Under the pieces are notes generated by a model. It did no database searches. It was given only the letters and a program-made list of their open reading frames with translations, and had not been told where the DNA came from. This document shows positions 8,725 through 18,083 of a stretch of DNA of 64,000 nucleotides, one piece after another; the first letter of the stretch is position 1; each line of letters opens with the position of its first letter. The stretch lies in assembly GCA_011087645.1 (NCBI GenBank), contig JAALLF010000001.1, positions 1-64,000 on the forward strand, given 5' to 3'. The DNA comes from Alphaproteobacteria bacterium. Lineage in GTDB: Bacteria; Pseudomonadota; Alphaproteobacteria; UBA6615. Made by a program: the position numbers and the translations under genes.

Positions 8725-9699
8725 GTGAACCGTAAATTGTTATCGTTTGCCATTAAGTTCGCGGTCTCAGCGATTTTGCTGTGGCTATTGGCGCGCGGCA
8801 TCGACATCGACGCGGTAGGGCGGCAAATGGCAGGCGCCGACCCGCTATGGCTGATCATCGCCGTCTTCCTCGCCGCCGCGGTGATACCCATGGCCGCCAT
8901 TCGCTGGCAGATGGTGACCCAGGCGATCCGTGAGCCGGTGTCCACCCGCGATGCGATGTCGATCACAACGATCGGCTGGTTCTTTAACCAGACCTTGCCC
9001 TCGACCATCGGCGGCGACGCGGTGCGCGTCTATCTTGCCTATCGCACCGGCATCACCAAAACCGGGGCGATACACGGAATTCTGCTCGACCGGCTGATGG
9101 GATTGTTCGTGGTCCTCGCCCTGGCAACCATCTTCTTGGCCCCACTCCTGGCAGGACTGGACGTCGATTTCCAGAAATGGTTTCTCATCGCCTTCATCGT
9201 CGCCGGTTATGGCGGCTACGCTGTATTGTTTCTGGTCTCCGCCGGGTTCGCGACGCGGCTGGACAACATCCGGCTGGGCAAGTTGCTCCGCGACCTGTCG
9301 CGCGCCGCCCGCGCAACCCTGCTGTCGCTGTCACCTGGCGGCATCATCCTGGTGATATCCGTGGTTCTGCAGATCGTCCAGATCGCCTCGGTCTATGCCA
9401 TCGCCGTCGCCGTCGGCGTCGAGGTCGGCTTCACTGCCATTATGATCGCGCTACCCGCCGTATTGCTGGTCTCCAGCCTGCCAATTTCACTGGCCGGTTG
9501 GGGTGTCCGTGAACAGTCGATGGTGCTGGCATTGGGTGCAATGGGGATGGGCTCCACCGATGCCCTCGCCATATCGGTGCTACTCGGCTTGAGTTGGATC
9601 GTCATCGGACTGCCCGGCGCCCTGGTCTGGCTCGGGCATCGCCGACGGGGCGAGCATCTCGGCCAAGCCGTCGAGGCTAGCGCCACTTCGGCCGACTGA
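8725..9699 (+). CDS. Lysylphosphatidylglycerol synthase TM / flippase-like domain protein
   Basis: A 324-residue membrane protein of the UPF0104 / LPG_synthase_TM family with about eight hydrophobic helices. The segment WFFNQTLPSTIGGDAVRVYLAYR is the best conserved family region (split here: FNQTLPSTIGGD then AVRVYLAYR), and a later SLAGWGVREQSMVLAL motif also fits. Relatives sit beside glycan and glycolipid genes and are thought to move lipid-linked substrates; activity is unproven for most. The GTG at 8725 is chosen because GAGG lies about eight bases ahead; a longer frame from ATG 8644 adds a polar N-terminal tail without support. It follows the sugar cassette on the same strand. Confidence 0.75.
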   Translation: MNRKLLSFAIKFAVSAILLWLLARGIDIDAVGRQMAGADPLWLIIAVFLAAAVIPMAAIRWQMVTQAIREPVSTRDAMSITTIGWFFNQTLPSTIGGDAVRVYLAYRTGITKTGAIHGILLDRLMGLFVVLALATIFLAPLLAGLDVDFQKWFLIAFIVAGYGGYAVLFLVSAGFATRLDNIRLGKLLRDLSRAARATLLSLSPGGIILVISVVLQIVQIASVYAIAVAVGVEVGFTAIMIALPAVLLVSSLPISLAGWGVREQSMVLALGAMGMGSTDALAISVLLGLSWIVIGLPGALVWLGHRRRGEHLGQAVEASATSAD

Positions 9700-9704
9700 C
9701 ACGC

Positions 9705-10331
9705 CTAGCTTGCGCGCCGCACCGCCGCCGTTAGAAAGCCCGCCCCGATCAGAAAACAGCCACCTATTCGGCTCGTTATCCGCATCATCGCCGGGCTTTG
9801 GAATCGTGCCCTCATCTCACCGGCCAAGATCGCCCATAGCGCCACATTTATCGCTGCCAAGAAGAGAAACGTCGCCTCGAGAATGACGAACTGCGGCCCC
9901 AAGGGACGCTCTGTAACGACGAATTGCGGCACGAAGGCTATGAAAAACACGATACCCTTGGGATTGAGCGCCGTGACCATGAACGCATTCCCGAACATGG
10001 CCCAGCGGCCGCGCCCCTTCGCCCTGCCATTCAAGTCCTCAGCGGTTGGATTAGAGCGCCAAAGCTTGACCCCGAGCCAGATCAAATAAGCCGCACCGGC
10101 AAGTTTGAGAGCGGTAAATAATGTCGCCGATGCGGCAAGTATGGCGCCCGCGCCCAGCAACGATATGGTCATCGCGGTAAAGTCACCAAGCGTGACGCCC
10201 GGCACCGTGGCCCACCCGGTATGGCGTCCCTGGCCTATAGCGTAGCTGACCACCAGCATGACCGTGGGCCCCGGTATCGCCAGCAATACGGTACTCGCGA
10301 CCACGAATGCGAGCCAAATTTCGACGGGCAT
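9705..10331 (-). CDS. LysE family translocator
   Basis: A 208-residue inner-membrane exporter of the LysE/RhtB superfamily with about six hydrophobic segments. The N-terminal AIPGPTVMLVVSYAIGQGR matches the family GP(x)N/T motif and GVTLGDFTAM follows as expected. Family members export amino acids such as lysine, threonine or homoserine lactone; the substrate here is not predictable. A good Shine-Dalgarno (AGGAGAG) precedes the ATG at 10331. It is convergent with the flippase-like gene (five bases apart) and lies downstream of the SDR operon, from which a palindromic repeat separates it. Confidence 0.85.
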   Translation of the reverse strand: MPVEIWLAFVVASTVLLAIPGPTVMLVVSYAIGQGRHTGWATVPGVTLGDFTAMTISLLGAGAILAASATLFTALKLAGAAYLIWLGVKLWRSNPTAEDLNGRAKGRGRWAMFGNAFMVTALNPKGIVFFIAFVPQFVVTERPLGPQFVILEATFLFLAAINVALWAILAGEMRARFQSPAMMRITSRIGGCFLIGAGFLTAAVRRAS

Positions 10332-10415
10332 CTACACTCTCCTGCTATTTTCCAGTCGCCGAGACGACACCCCGATCTTATCGAGTACCGGCAGAATGTA
10401 CTGACGGAACAGCGC

Positions 10416-10468
10416 GTCGAAGGATCGAGGTGTTACCCGCCTCATACTTCGACAAGCTCAGCATGAGG
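10416..10468 (-). repeat. Dispersed palindromic repeat, copy A
   Basis: On the minus strand this 53-base segment matches the left two thirds of the element at 18084-18151 almost base for base (CCTCATGCTGAGCTTGTCG at its start and CGATCCTTCGAC at its end, with about three differences between). The right-hand arm is missing in this copy. It lies between the stop of the SDR gene and the start of the LysE gene. It belongs to a class of short repeats with the core CTGAGCTTGTCGAAG that is common in proteobacterial intergenic DNA. Confidence 0.8.
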
Positions 10469-10494
10469 TTATTTCTGGAAGTTGTGTAGACACG

Positions 10495-11256
10495 TCACCA
10501 GACAGACCAGCCGGCATCGACAATGATGGTCTCACCGTGGACCATCTTGGAATCGTCGGTGGCCAGGAATACCGCCGCGCCCGTCATGTCGTCGGGTTCC
10601 ATGAAATCGATGCCGGTCGGGGTCAGCGTGCGCATCAGTTCCATGTATTCCTCGTTACCGGGACCGCGCACATGGGCGTTGAGCGGGGTCGCCACATTGC
10701 CCGGCGCGATGGAGTTGACGTTGATGTTTTCCTTGCCCAGTTCTGCCGCCAGCGCCCGGGTCATGTTGACCACGCCACCCTTCGACGCGCAGTAGCCGGG
10801 GCAGTTGGGAAACGCGCCGGTGCCGGCAATCGACGAGATACTGATGATCTTGCCGCCGCCATTCTCGCGGAAATGGGGAACCAGCGTCTTCACCATGAAG
10901 AAATAACCGCGCAGGTTTAGGTTCAGTTGCTCGTCCCAGATTTCTTCGGTGGTCTCCATCACCGGCACCGTGCGAAACACGCCGGCATTGTTGACCAGCA
11001 CGTCGATGCGACCGAACTCGTCGATTACTGCCTTTTGCAGCCGCTCGATTTCCGGCACTTGCGAGACATCCGCCTTGAAGGTTTTGGCGGTGCCGCCGGC
11101 GTCTGTAATCTCCTGCACGACGCGATTGGCGCCCTCGTCATTGCTCTTATAGTTGATCGCAACCGTGGCGCCTTCTTTGGCAAACCGTTTGGCAATCGCC
11201 TCGCCGATGCCAACCGACGCACCGGTCACCAGGGCCACCTTATCTTGCATTCTCAT
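10495..11256 (-). CDS. SDR family oxidoreductase (FabG-like)
   Basis: A 253-residue classical short-chain dehydrogenase. VALVTGASVGIGEAIA is the cofactor motif, NNAGVF the structural motif, and the SISSIAGTG serine plus GYCASKGG supply the catalytic Ser-Tyr-Lys set. The start is placed at ATG 11256 because GGAGG lies five to seven bases upstream; a frame open to 11511 runs through the end of the neighbouring gene and adds an arginine-rich tail with no homology. It follows the hydantoinase B gene by 38 bases in the same direction, so it may oxidise or reduce a metabolite of that pathway. The substrate is unknown. Confidence 0.85.
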   Translation of the reverse strand: MRMQDKVALVTGASVGIGEAIAKRFAKEGATVAINYKSNDEGANRVVQEITDAGGTAKTFKADVSQVPEIERLQKAVIDEFGRIDVLVNNAGVFRTVPVMETTEEIWDEQLNLNLRGYFFMVKTLVPHFRENGGGKIISISSIAGTGAFPNCPGYCASKGGVVNMTRALAAELGKENINVNSIAPGNVATPLNAHVRGPGNEEYMELMRTLTPTGIDFMEPDDMTGAAVFLATDDSKMVHGETIIVDAGWSVW

Positions 11257-11294
11257 ACTCGCCTCCACTCTGTGATCTTTATTGTGATGGGGTC

Positions 11295-13058
11295 TCAGCC
11301 GCGCAAGGCGGCGGTTTGCTCGGAATCGATTTCGCCGCCCTCGGTGATCGCGACAGCGTAAATTTCCGCCGCCCGTTCGCGGCTGACAAGGCCTTCGCGC
11401 ACATCGTGCGCCACCCGCTCCGGTTCGCGGGTGCGCGGGTCGCCATAACCGCCGCCACCCTGGGCGATCGAGACCAAGGTTTCGCCATCTTCGATCCAGA
11501 CGATCGAGCATTGGTCGAGCACCTCGATCTCCTTGTTGCGGGTACGCCTGAGCTGCTCCGACGGCTGCGACGCATGACCGGCGCGCGCGCCCTGGGGTAC
11601 ATGGATTTTACCATCGGCGACAAACCCCGCCTCCATGCGGCAATCGACCGGCCCGAATTCGACCTCGATGGCCGGCGCGCCGCGATAACGGCCGGCGCCC
11701 TCGCTGTCAGGCACCAGCCGGCGCGTATTTACATGGATTGGCGTGTAGACCTCGTCGAGCTCAACGCTATCGATGAAGCACATGCCGCCATTGCCCACAT
11801 GGAGCATAGTCAGCCAAGCGTCCTGGTGCGGCGCGCCGGCACCCGCGGTATGTCCGAGGAAAAGCTGATTGACGTAGGGCTTTCCGGTGCGCGGATCTGT
11901 TCCGGAGACCACCGAAGTCGAAGGCGGACAGAAACAGCCGACCTCGCCCATGCCAAATCCGTCGCCCAATTCGGCCATCGCGCGCTGGGTCGCCGAGACG
12001 ATGCGGTCGGCTAAATTGGTGGTCGACGCCGAGCAACTAATCGGGTGGCGGGGAATGCCGACCACTCCGGCGTCTTTGAGCTGCAACCTCACCCGGCGCA
12101 GGGAGCCGGCATTTTTCGGCACCGTATGGTCGATCGAGTTGAATACGCCGATATAGGCGGCCGTGCGGGTACACGCCTCCGACACGTTGAGCCCGCAGTT
12201 CATTTGGTCCGCATTGTCGCGTAAATCGACGTCGATTATCGCCGCCTCTGCATCGACCGTCACGGTCGAAGTCACTGTGATACCCTCATCCGGCGTGCCG
12301 GGGATCGCATCATGGGTCGATTGCGCCGAATGGGTGCCGGCTGGCACCTCGCGCACCGCGTCGATCATGCGTTTTTCGGAATACTCGAACCATTGATCGG
12401 TAAAGGCGTGCAGGGTTTCCCAACCAACTTCGCGGCCCAGCGCCAGTAATTCGCGCTCGCCGATCAGAGCAGAGCCAAGCATCGCCAGGAAATCGCCGTA
12501 CCATTGTTCGGGCACGCGAATGCGCATCTGGCACATGCGAATAATATCGTCGATGGTCTCGTAGTCCTTCATCACCTGGACTGCGGGGAAGATCAGCGCG
12601 CCCTCTTCGTACACGTCGCGCGCGGTGCCGTGATCGGTGGTCGGGATCGAGTTGCCGATATCGGCCTGGTGGGCCTTGGCCAGCAGGGTGAAATGATGGG
12701 TGCCGTCATCGTCGATCACCGGCATGATGATGGTATGGTCTGCGGGGTGGGAACAGCCGTGATAAGGCGAGTTATGCAAAAACGCGTCGCCCTTCTTTAG
12801 CTCCGGATGAAACTCCACCATCGATGCCGCCATGATGTCGGGGCCGGACAACACATGGATCGGCAGGCTTTCGGCCACCGCCAAGAGCTGGTGGTCAGCA
12901 GTGAGGATGCAGCAGGAGAAATCTTTCGCGCGGTTGAGAACGCCGGAACGTCCGGTGCGCAGCAATGTGTTTCCCATCTTCGAGGAAATGCCCTCAAACC
13001 GGTTAGCGAGGATGGCGAGCTGGGCGCCGTCGAGTTGTTCTTTGGCTTGATCGGTCAT
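11295..13058 (-). CDS. Hydantoinase B/oxoprolinase family protein (first set)
   Basis: A 587-residue B subunit of the hydantoinase/5-oxoprolinase/acetone carboxylase superfamily. The family regions LSGPDIMAAS and HNSPYHGCSHPADH (metal-site histidines and aspartate) are in the N-terminal half, and GGGGYGDP lies near the C-terminus. With the A subunit it forms an ATP-dependent enzyme that opens cyclic amides (N-methylhydantoin, 5-oxoproline) or carboxylates ketones; which of these applies cannot be told. It lies 15 bases downstream of hydantoinase A and a GGGAGG ribosome site precedes the ATG. No dedicated importer adjoins this set, unlike the second set at 25-29.5 kb. Confidence 0.85.
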   Translation of the reverse strand: MTDQAKEQLDGAQLAILANRFEGISSKMGNTLLRTGRSGVLNRAKDFSCCILTADHQLLAVAESLPIHVLSGPDIMAASMVEFHPELKKGDAFLHNSPYHGCSHPADHTIIMPVIDDDGTHHFTLLAKAHQADIGNSIPTTDHGTARDVYEEGALIFPAVQVMKDYETIDDIIRMCQMRIRVPEQWYGDFLAMLGSALIGERELLALGREVGWETLHAFTDQWFEYSEKRMIDAVREVPAGTHSAQSTHDAIPGTPDEGITVTSTVTVDAEAAIIDVDLRDNADQMNCGLNVSEACTRTAAYIGVFNSIDHTVPKNAGSLRRVRLQLKDAGVVGIPRHPISCSASTTNLADRIVSATQRAMAELGDGFGMGEVGCFCPPSTSVVSGTDPRTGKPYVNQLFLGHTAGAGAPHQDAWLTMLHVGNGGMCFIDSVELDEVYTPIHVNTRRLVPDSEGAGRYRGAPAIEVEFGPVDCRMEAGFVADGKIHVPQGARAGHASQPSEQLRRTRNKEIEVLDQCSIVWIEDGETLVSIAQGGGGYGDPRTREPERVAHDVREGLVSRERAAEIYAVAITEGGEIDSEQTAALRG

Positions 13059-13073
13059 AACCCGAACCTCCCT

Positions 13074-15134
13074 TTACGGCCGCATCAAAAGGCTTCCAGC
13101 AGCGGTGCGCTGGAAACTGGTGTCAGCATCGGCGACCACCGTGGTGAAGGGCGATTCGATAATCGCCGGCCCCTGATGTTCAACGCCTGAGGCCATGGTT
13201 TCGAAGTCGTGTAAGACTGCTTCGGCCTCGCCCGCGCCAGAGAAATAGACCTTGCGGCTGCCCGACACAGAGCGGTCAGCGCCGGCCCCCAACCGTCCGC
13301 CATCGCCGGCGCGCAGACGGCAGCGCGCGGTGGCGGTCCAGCCGACGAATTCGATCACCGACCCGGGATCACGAATAGCGAAAATCTGCTCGTGCATGGC
13401 ATGAAACCCCTCCACCAAAGCGGCCAGTTGAGCGTCGTCGGTGAAGGTGTCGTTGGCCAAGGGCACCTCGATCTCCCACACTTGTGAGGCATAACGGGCC
13501 TCGACAGTATACTCGATGTCATTGCTCGCCGCGCCAGACCCCGGGCCATCGATGAATACTTGGCACTGGGCGCGTAAACCCTCCAGCACCCGGTTCACGC
13601 CCGCCCGGTCGAATTCGCCCGAGGTGGTGAAGAAGGTTGCGCGGTATTCGTTGGTCAAATCAGACATGAGCGCGCCGGCGGCGCTCAAGCCGGCCCCGGT
13701 TTCCGGAATGAGTAAGGTCGGACAGCCAAGCCGCCGCGCGATGAACACCGAATTCAACCCCGCTGCGCCGCCGCCGCCGATCAACACCGAATCCGCCGGG
13801 TCGATGCCCTGATTGACAGTGATATCGGCGATCGCCTGGACCATATTTTCCGTCGCGACGCTGACAATCGCCGCCGCGGCATCCATCACGGAGATATTCA
13901 ACGGTTGGGCGACTTTATCCTCGACCACCTGCGCCGCCGCCCCGGCGTCGAGCTGCATAGTGCCGCCGAGAAAATAATCAGGGTCCACATAGCCGAGAGT
14001 TAGACACGCGTCGGTTAGGGTTGGTTCGGTGCCGCCACTGCCATAACACACAGGGCCAGGTACCGCGCCGGCGCTTTGCGGGCCGACATGGAGCAGCCCA
14101 CCGGCATCGACCCAGGCAATTGAGCCGCCACCAGCGCCGACGCTCTTGATATCGATCGACGGGAACCCGGTCATATGGCCGCGAAAGGGCTGGCCGATCC
14201 AGGTCTCCTTGGTCAGCGGAATGCGCCCTTGGCGCACCAAACTAACATCGTAGGTGGTGCCGCCGGTGTCGGCGATGATGACGTTTGGCGCATCGGAATC
14301 ATCGCGCGCATAGTGACGACCGGCAATCGGCGCCATAGACGGGCCGGAATTGATCGCGTGGATCGGTTTTTGCGCCAAATCGCTAGCGTCGAGCATGCCG
14401 CCCTGCGAGGTCAGCACCAGGGTGCGGCCCATGAAACCGGCCTCGGTCAACCGCTCGGTCAGCCCGCCCAGATAACGCCCCATCAACGGTTTCAGCGAGG
14501 CGTCGATGGCCGTCGACGAGGCGCGGCGGTATTCGCGCAAAGCTGGGTTCAACTGATGCGATAGCGAGTACGGCACACCCGGCAGATGGGCCTCCAACAG
14601 CTCGCCAACCCGCAGCTCATGCGTCGAGTTGTAGATCGACCAGAGCAGGCAAACGGCGACCGCCTCGACATCTTGTGCCTTCAATTCTTCAGCGATGGCG
14701 ATAACGGCGGCCTCGTCGAGCGCAGTGTGCACGCCGCCGGCGCTGTCGATACGCTCGGGCACTTCGAAGGTGAGCGCGCGCGGCAGATAGGGTTCCGGAT
14801 AGGGCGCGACGAAATTAAACGGCTCGATGCGCCCGCCCTCGCGCAACACCAGAATATCCGGATGGCCGGCGGTGGTCAGGAACGCGGTCTTCGCCGTGTT
14901 GCCGGTGATAATGGCGTTAATTGCGTGGGTGGTACCGTGGATCAGCATGTCGCCCTTCGCCAGTAAATCGGCCAGCGACATTTCCATATCCGCCGCCGCC
15001 AGCGCTAGCGCGTCGAGCACGCCTTTCACCGGATCGGCGGGCGTGGTCGCGGCCTTATACATGTGCAAGCCGCCCGCATCGTCCTCAACGATGAGATCGG
15101 TGAATGTCCCCCCAGTATCGCACGCAAACCGCAT
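13074..15134 (-). CDS. Hydantoinase A/oxoprolinase family protein (first set)
   Basis: A 686-residue A subunit. The N-terminal FACDTGGTFTDLIVED and the later ADTGGTTYDVSLV are the two actin-like phosphate-binding loops, and SVGAGGGSIAWVD followed by GSGGTEPTLTDA are family hallmarks. The subunit binds ATP and phosphorylates the carbonyl substrate during hydrolysis or carboxylation. It is the first gene of a three-gene minus-strand operon (A, B, SDR). It starts about 90 bases from the divergent hydrolase gene at 15228, so the two transcription units share a short control region. Confidence 0.85.
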   Translation of the reverse strand: MRFACDTGGTFTDLIVEDDAGGLHMYKAATTPADPVKGVLDALALAAADMEMSLADLLAKGDMLIHGTTHAINAIITGNTAKTAFLTTAGHPDILVLREGGRIEPFNFVAPYPEPYLPRALTFEVPERIDSAGGVHTALDEAAVIAIAEELKAQDVEAVAVCLLWSIYNSTHELRVGELLEAHLPGVPYSLSHQLNPALREYRRASSTAIDASLKPLMGRYLGGLTERLTEAGFMGRTLVLTSQGGMLDASDLAQKPIHAINSGPSMAPIAGRHYARDDSDAPNVIIADTGGTTYDVSLVRQGRIPLTKETWIGQPFRGHMTGFPSIDIKSVGAGGGSIAWVDAGGLLHVGPQSAGAVPGPVCYGSGGTEPTLTDACLTLGYVDPDYFLGGTMQLDAGAAAQVVEDKVAQPLNISVMDAAAAIVSVATENMVQAIADITVNQGIDPADSVLIGGGGAAGLNSVFIARRLGCPTLLIPETGAGLSAAGALMSDLTNEYRATFFTTSGEFDRAGVNRVLEGLRAQCQVFIDGPGSGAASNDIEYTVEARYASQVWEIEVPLANDTFTDDAQLAALVEGFHAMHEQIFAIRDPGSVIEFVGWTATARCRLRAGDGGRLGAGADRSVSGSRKVYFSGAGEAEAVLHDFETMASGVEHQGPAIIESPFTTVVADADTSFQRTAAGSLLMRP

Positions 15135-15227
15135 TTACCCCTCGCCTTCCCGAACCCTAAATTTTTTCACCGGGCTTGTTGACGCCCGCTGGAAACAAGC
15201 CAATCCTGTCGCCCTAAGGAGAGACTT

Positions 15228-16172
15228 ATGCCCCTGCATCCTCAGGCTCAGGACCTTCTCGATACCCTAACGTCGACGCCGACGCCACTCAACCAGTTGC
15301 CGCCCACCGAGGCCCGCGCGGCCTACCGGCGCTTCATAGAATCGCGCAATTACGACCCCGACCCTGTCGCGCGCGTCGAAGATCGCGAGATCGACGGGCC
15401 GCACGGGCCAATACCTTTGCGTATCTTCTGGCCAGCCAACACGCCTGGGGGGCCGCTGCCAGTGTTCGTCTTCTATTTTGGTGGTGGCTTCGTCATCGGC
15501 AGCATCGAGAGCCGCGAACCCCAGTGCCGCAAAATCGCCAACGAGACCGGCTGTATCGTGGTCGCGCCATACTATCGCCAGGCGCCAGAGCACAAATTTC
15601 CCGCCGCGCATGACGATGCCTGGGCGGCGGCCCAATGGGTGGCCGCGAATGCGACCGCGCTGGGCGGCGACCCGGTACGCCTGGCCGTTGGTGGCGACAG
15701 CGCTGGCGCTAATATGACGGCGGTCATCGCCCAACAGGCCCGCAAAGTCAGCACTTTCAACATTGCGCTACAGGTATTGGTCTATCCGTCGACGGACTTT
15801 TTCTTCACCCTCGACCTGCCGTCCTATGCCCTGTTGGACGAGCCCTATTTCCTGACCCGGCAGCAAATTGACTGGTACCACGAGCAGTTTCTACCCGACG
15901 ACGTTGATCGCGGCGATTTGCGTTTAGGTCCCGCGCTGGCCAAAGACTTCAGCAGATTGCCGCCAGCCCTGATCATCACCGCTGAGTTCGACCCGTTGCG
16001 CGACGACGGCAAACATTACGGCGACTTGCTCAGCGCCGCCGGCGTGCCGGTCGAGTACACATGTTACGACGGCATGATCCATGGCTTCTTCCATTATGGT
16101 AAAACTATCGACGCAGCGACGACGTCGCTGGCACAAGTCATCGACGCGTTGCGACGCGCCTTCACCGACTGA
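15228..16172 (+). CDS. Alpha/beta hydrolase, hormone-sensitive-lipase family, atypical oxyanion motif
   Basis: A 314-residue esterase/lipase of family IV. GGDSAGAN near residue 163 carries the nucleophilic serine, EFDPLRDDG the acidic residue and MIHGFFH the histidine. The normally invariant HGGG oxyanion-hole motif reads FGGG here, with phenylalanine 84 in place of histidine. The fold and triad look intact, so catalysis of a small ester or lactone is still plausible. It is followed after 11 bases by a MhpD-type hydratase and then an alcohol dehydrogenase, suggesting a small catabolic operon. A GGAGA ribosome site precedes the ATG. Confidence 0.8.
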   Translation: MPLHPQAQDLLDTLTSTPTPLNQLPPTEARAAYRRFIESRNYDPDPVARVEDREIDGPHGPIPLRIFWPANTPGGPLPVFVFYFGGGFVIGSIESREPQCRKIANETGCIVVAPYYRQAPEHKFPAAHDDAWAAAQWVAANATALGGDPVRLAVGGDSAGANMTAVIAQQARKVSTFNIALQVLVYPSTDFFFTLDLPSYALLDEPYFLTRQQIDWYHEQFLPDDVDRGDLRLGPALAKDFSRLPPALIITAEFDPLRDDGKHYGDLLSAAGVPVEYTCYDGMIHGFFHYGKTIDAATTSLAQVIDALRRAFTD

Positions 16173-16183
16173 GGGAAACAGAC

Positions 16184-16981
16184 ATGATGGATGAGCGGGC
16201 GGCCTATCGGGCGGCCGAGGCAATTGCCGATAACCGCGTGGCGCAAGGCCGGTTGGAATTTCTACCCGCGGAAGTCCGGCCACAGAATCTCGACGACGCC
16301 TACACGGTACAAGCGCACCTGAACGAAATTCTGATCGAGCGCGGACTGGGAGACCCTGTGGGTTACAAGATCGGTTGCACAACCCAGGTAATGCAAGAAT
16401 ATATGAACATTCACGAACCCTCGTTCGGCGAAGTGTTCGCCCCGACCGTTCACCGCAACTCCGCCACATTGCGCCATGGCGACTATGTCGAACCCGGCGT
16501 CGAGGCCGAAATCGCTGTGCAATTGGGCGATGGGCTGCCGGCGACAGGCGCACCCTATACAAGAGACCAAGTCGTTGGCGCCGTTGAAGCCTGCATGGCC
16601 TCAGTCGAGCTGGTCGATGCGCGCTATTTCGACTATCGCGAACTCGACACGCCGACCATGGTGGCCGATAACTTCTTCAACGCCGCCTGCATCTTGGGCG
16701 ATCCGCTGACCGACTGGCGGGGACTCGACCTCGCCGAGGTGCAAGGCCGCATGAATGTAAACGGCGAGACCATTGGCAACGGCGCCGGCTCGCTTATTAT
16801 GGGCCACCCGCTCGAAGCGCTGGCCTGGTTGGCCAACCGGCTGGCCGAACGCGGCCGCGAGTTAAAGGCCGGCAAATTTGTTACCCTGGGATCGGTGGTG
16901 ACAACCAAATGGGTGGCGCAAGGCGACCTGATCGAAGTGGAAATGGCGGGCCTCGGCGGCGTGTCGATAAAGTTTGAATAA
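16184..16981 (+). CDS. 2-keto-4-pentenoate hydratase family protein
   Basis: A 265-residue member of the MhpD/HpcG branch of the FAH superfamily. GYKIGCTTQ, PGVEAEIAV and a glutamate-rich central segment (EACMASVELVDARY) match the divalent-metal site and substrate pocket of hydratases that add water to 2-hydroxypentadienoate-type products of aromatic meta-cleavage. No ring-cleavage dioxygenase of the meta type is next to it. Oxaloacetate-type decarboxylases share the fold, so the reaction is not certain. It is placed between a hydrolase and an alcohol dehydrogenase on the same strand. ATG 16184 or 16187 could be the start. Confidence 0.8.
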   Translation: MMDERAAYRAAEAIADNRVAQGRLEFLPAEVRPQNLDDAYTVQAHLNEILIERGLGDPVGYKIGCTTQVMQEYMNIHEPSFGEVFAPTVHRNSATLRHGDYVEPGVEAEIAVQLGDGLPATGAPYTRDQVVGAVEACMASVELVDARYFDYRELDTPTMVADNFFNAACILGDPLTDWRGLDLAEVQGRMNVNGETIGNGAGSLIMGHPLEALAWLANRLAERGRELKAGKFVTLGSVVTTKWVAQGDLIEVEMAGLGGVSIKFE

Positions 16982-17005
16982 CCGTAAAGGGCGGAGAATA
17001 AGTCT

Positions 17006-18061
17006 ATGAAAAGCTATCAACTGGTCGAAGCGAACCAACCCCTGGAATTGGTCGAGACCGACAACCCCGAGCCGCAAGGCAACGAAGTCCTGGTCCGCAT
17101 CACGGCGAGCGGCGTGTGCCATTCCGACTTGTACTTCTGGCAGGGCGGCTACGATATGGGCGGCGGCAAAAGAATTTCCATCGCCGAGCGCGGCATCAAG
17201 CTGCCATTGACCATGGGCCACGAGCCGGTCGGCGAAGTGGTCGCCATCGGCCCCGACGTCGAGGGCGTGGAAATCGGCGACAAACGGTTGGTATTCCCCT
17301 GGATCGGCTGCGGCGAATGCCCGCGCTGCGCGGAAGGCAACGACAATGATTGCGTCGCCATGCGCACCCTGGGCGTGCTGGCGCCCGGCGGCTACGCCGA
17401 CCATGTGATGGCGGCTCATCCGCGCTACCTGCTCGATATTTCCGGTATTCCCGAACACTATGCCTGCACCTTGGCCTGCGCCGGGGTAACATCGTACAGC
17501 GCGCTAAAAAAGGTCCATCCTTTATCGGCCGACGATAAGGTGGTGATCATCGGCGCCGGCGGGGTTGGGCTAACGGGTATCGGCGTCGCGCGCGCGTACC
17601 TGCCCGACCATGAACTGATCGTCGTCGATATCGATGGCGAAAAGCTGGCCGCGGCACGACAGGCTGGCGCCGACCACACTATCAACTCGGCCGACGAAGA
17701 CGCACTGGCGCGGCTCAAAGAGCTGACCGGCAACGGCCCCGGCGCGATTGTCGATTTCGTCGCCAACTCAGAGACCACCAAGCTCGGTTACGACGCAGTG
17801 CGCAAGGGCGGACGCTATATCGCGGTCGGGCTCTATGGCGGCGAGATTACTATCCCCACCCTCACTTTGCCGGTCCGCAACATGACTATGCGCGGTTCCT
17901 ATGTGGGCAATCTGGAAGATATGCACGAGTTGCTCGAGCTGGTGCGTGGCGGCGGCGTAACGCCGATCCCAGTCGAGAAAAGACCCATGTCGCAAGTCAA
18001 CGAAACCCTGCACGATCTCGACGAAGGCCGTATTTTGGGCCGCGTGGTGTTAGTGCCGTAG
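17006..18061 (+). CDS. Zinc-dependent alcohol dehydrogenase
   Basis: A 351-residue medium-chain dehydrogenase. GVCHSD and TMGHEPVGEV provide the catalytic zinc ligands, GCGECPRCAEGNDNDC contains the four cysteines of the structural zinc, and VVIIGAGGVGLTGIGVA is the NAD(P)-binding loop. It oxidises an alcohol or reduces an aldehyde/ketone in the cytoplasm. An unusual YDMGGGKRISIAERGIKLP stretch lengthens the loop between the catalytic cysteine and histidine. It follows the hydratase by 24 bases and probably completes that operon; downstream a 22-bp-arm palindrome separates it from the convergent kinase gene. Confidence 0.85.
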   Translation: MKSYQLVEANQPLELVETDNPEPQGNEVLVRITASGVCHSDLYFWQGGYDMGGGKRISIAERGIKLPLTMGHEPVGEVVAIGPDVEGVEIGDKRLVFPWIGCGECPRCAEGNDNDCVAMRTLGVLAPGGYADHVMAAHPRYLLDISGIPEHYACTLACAGVTSYSALKKVHPLSADDKVVIIGAGGVGLTGIGVARAYLPDHELIVVDIDGEKLAAARQAGADHTINSADEDALARLKELTGNGPGAIVDFVANSETTKLGYDAVRKGGRYIAVGLYGGEITIPTLTLPVRNMTMRGSYVGNLEDMHELLELVRGGGVTPIPVEKRPMSQVNETLHDLDEGRILGRVVLVP

Positions 18062-18083
18062 GCGCTGAGATTTTGTAATTAGT

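Noticed and set aside
11257..11511. N-terminal extension of the SDR gene
   Set aside because: It overlaps the end of the hydantoinase B gene, is arginine-rich with no homology, and the ATG at 11256 has a good ribosome site.
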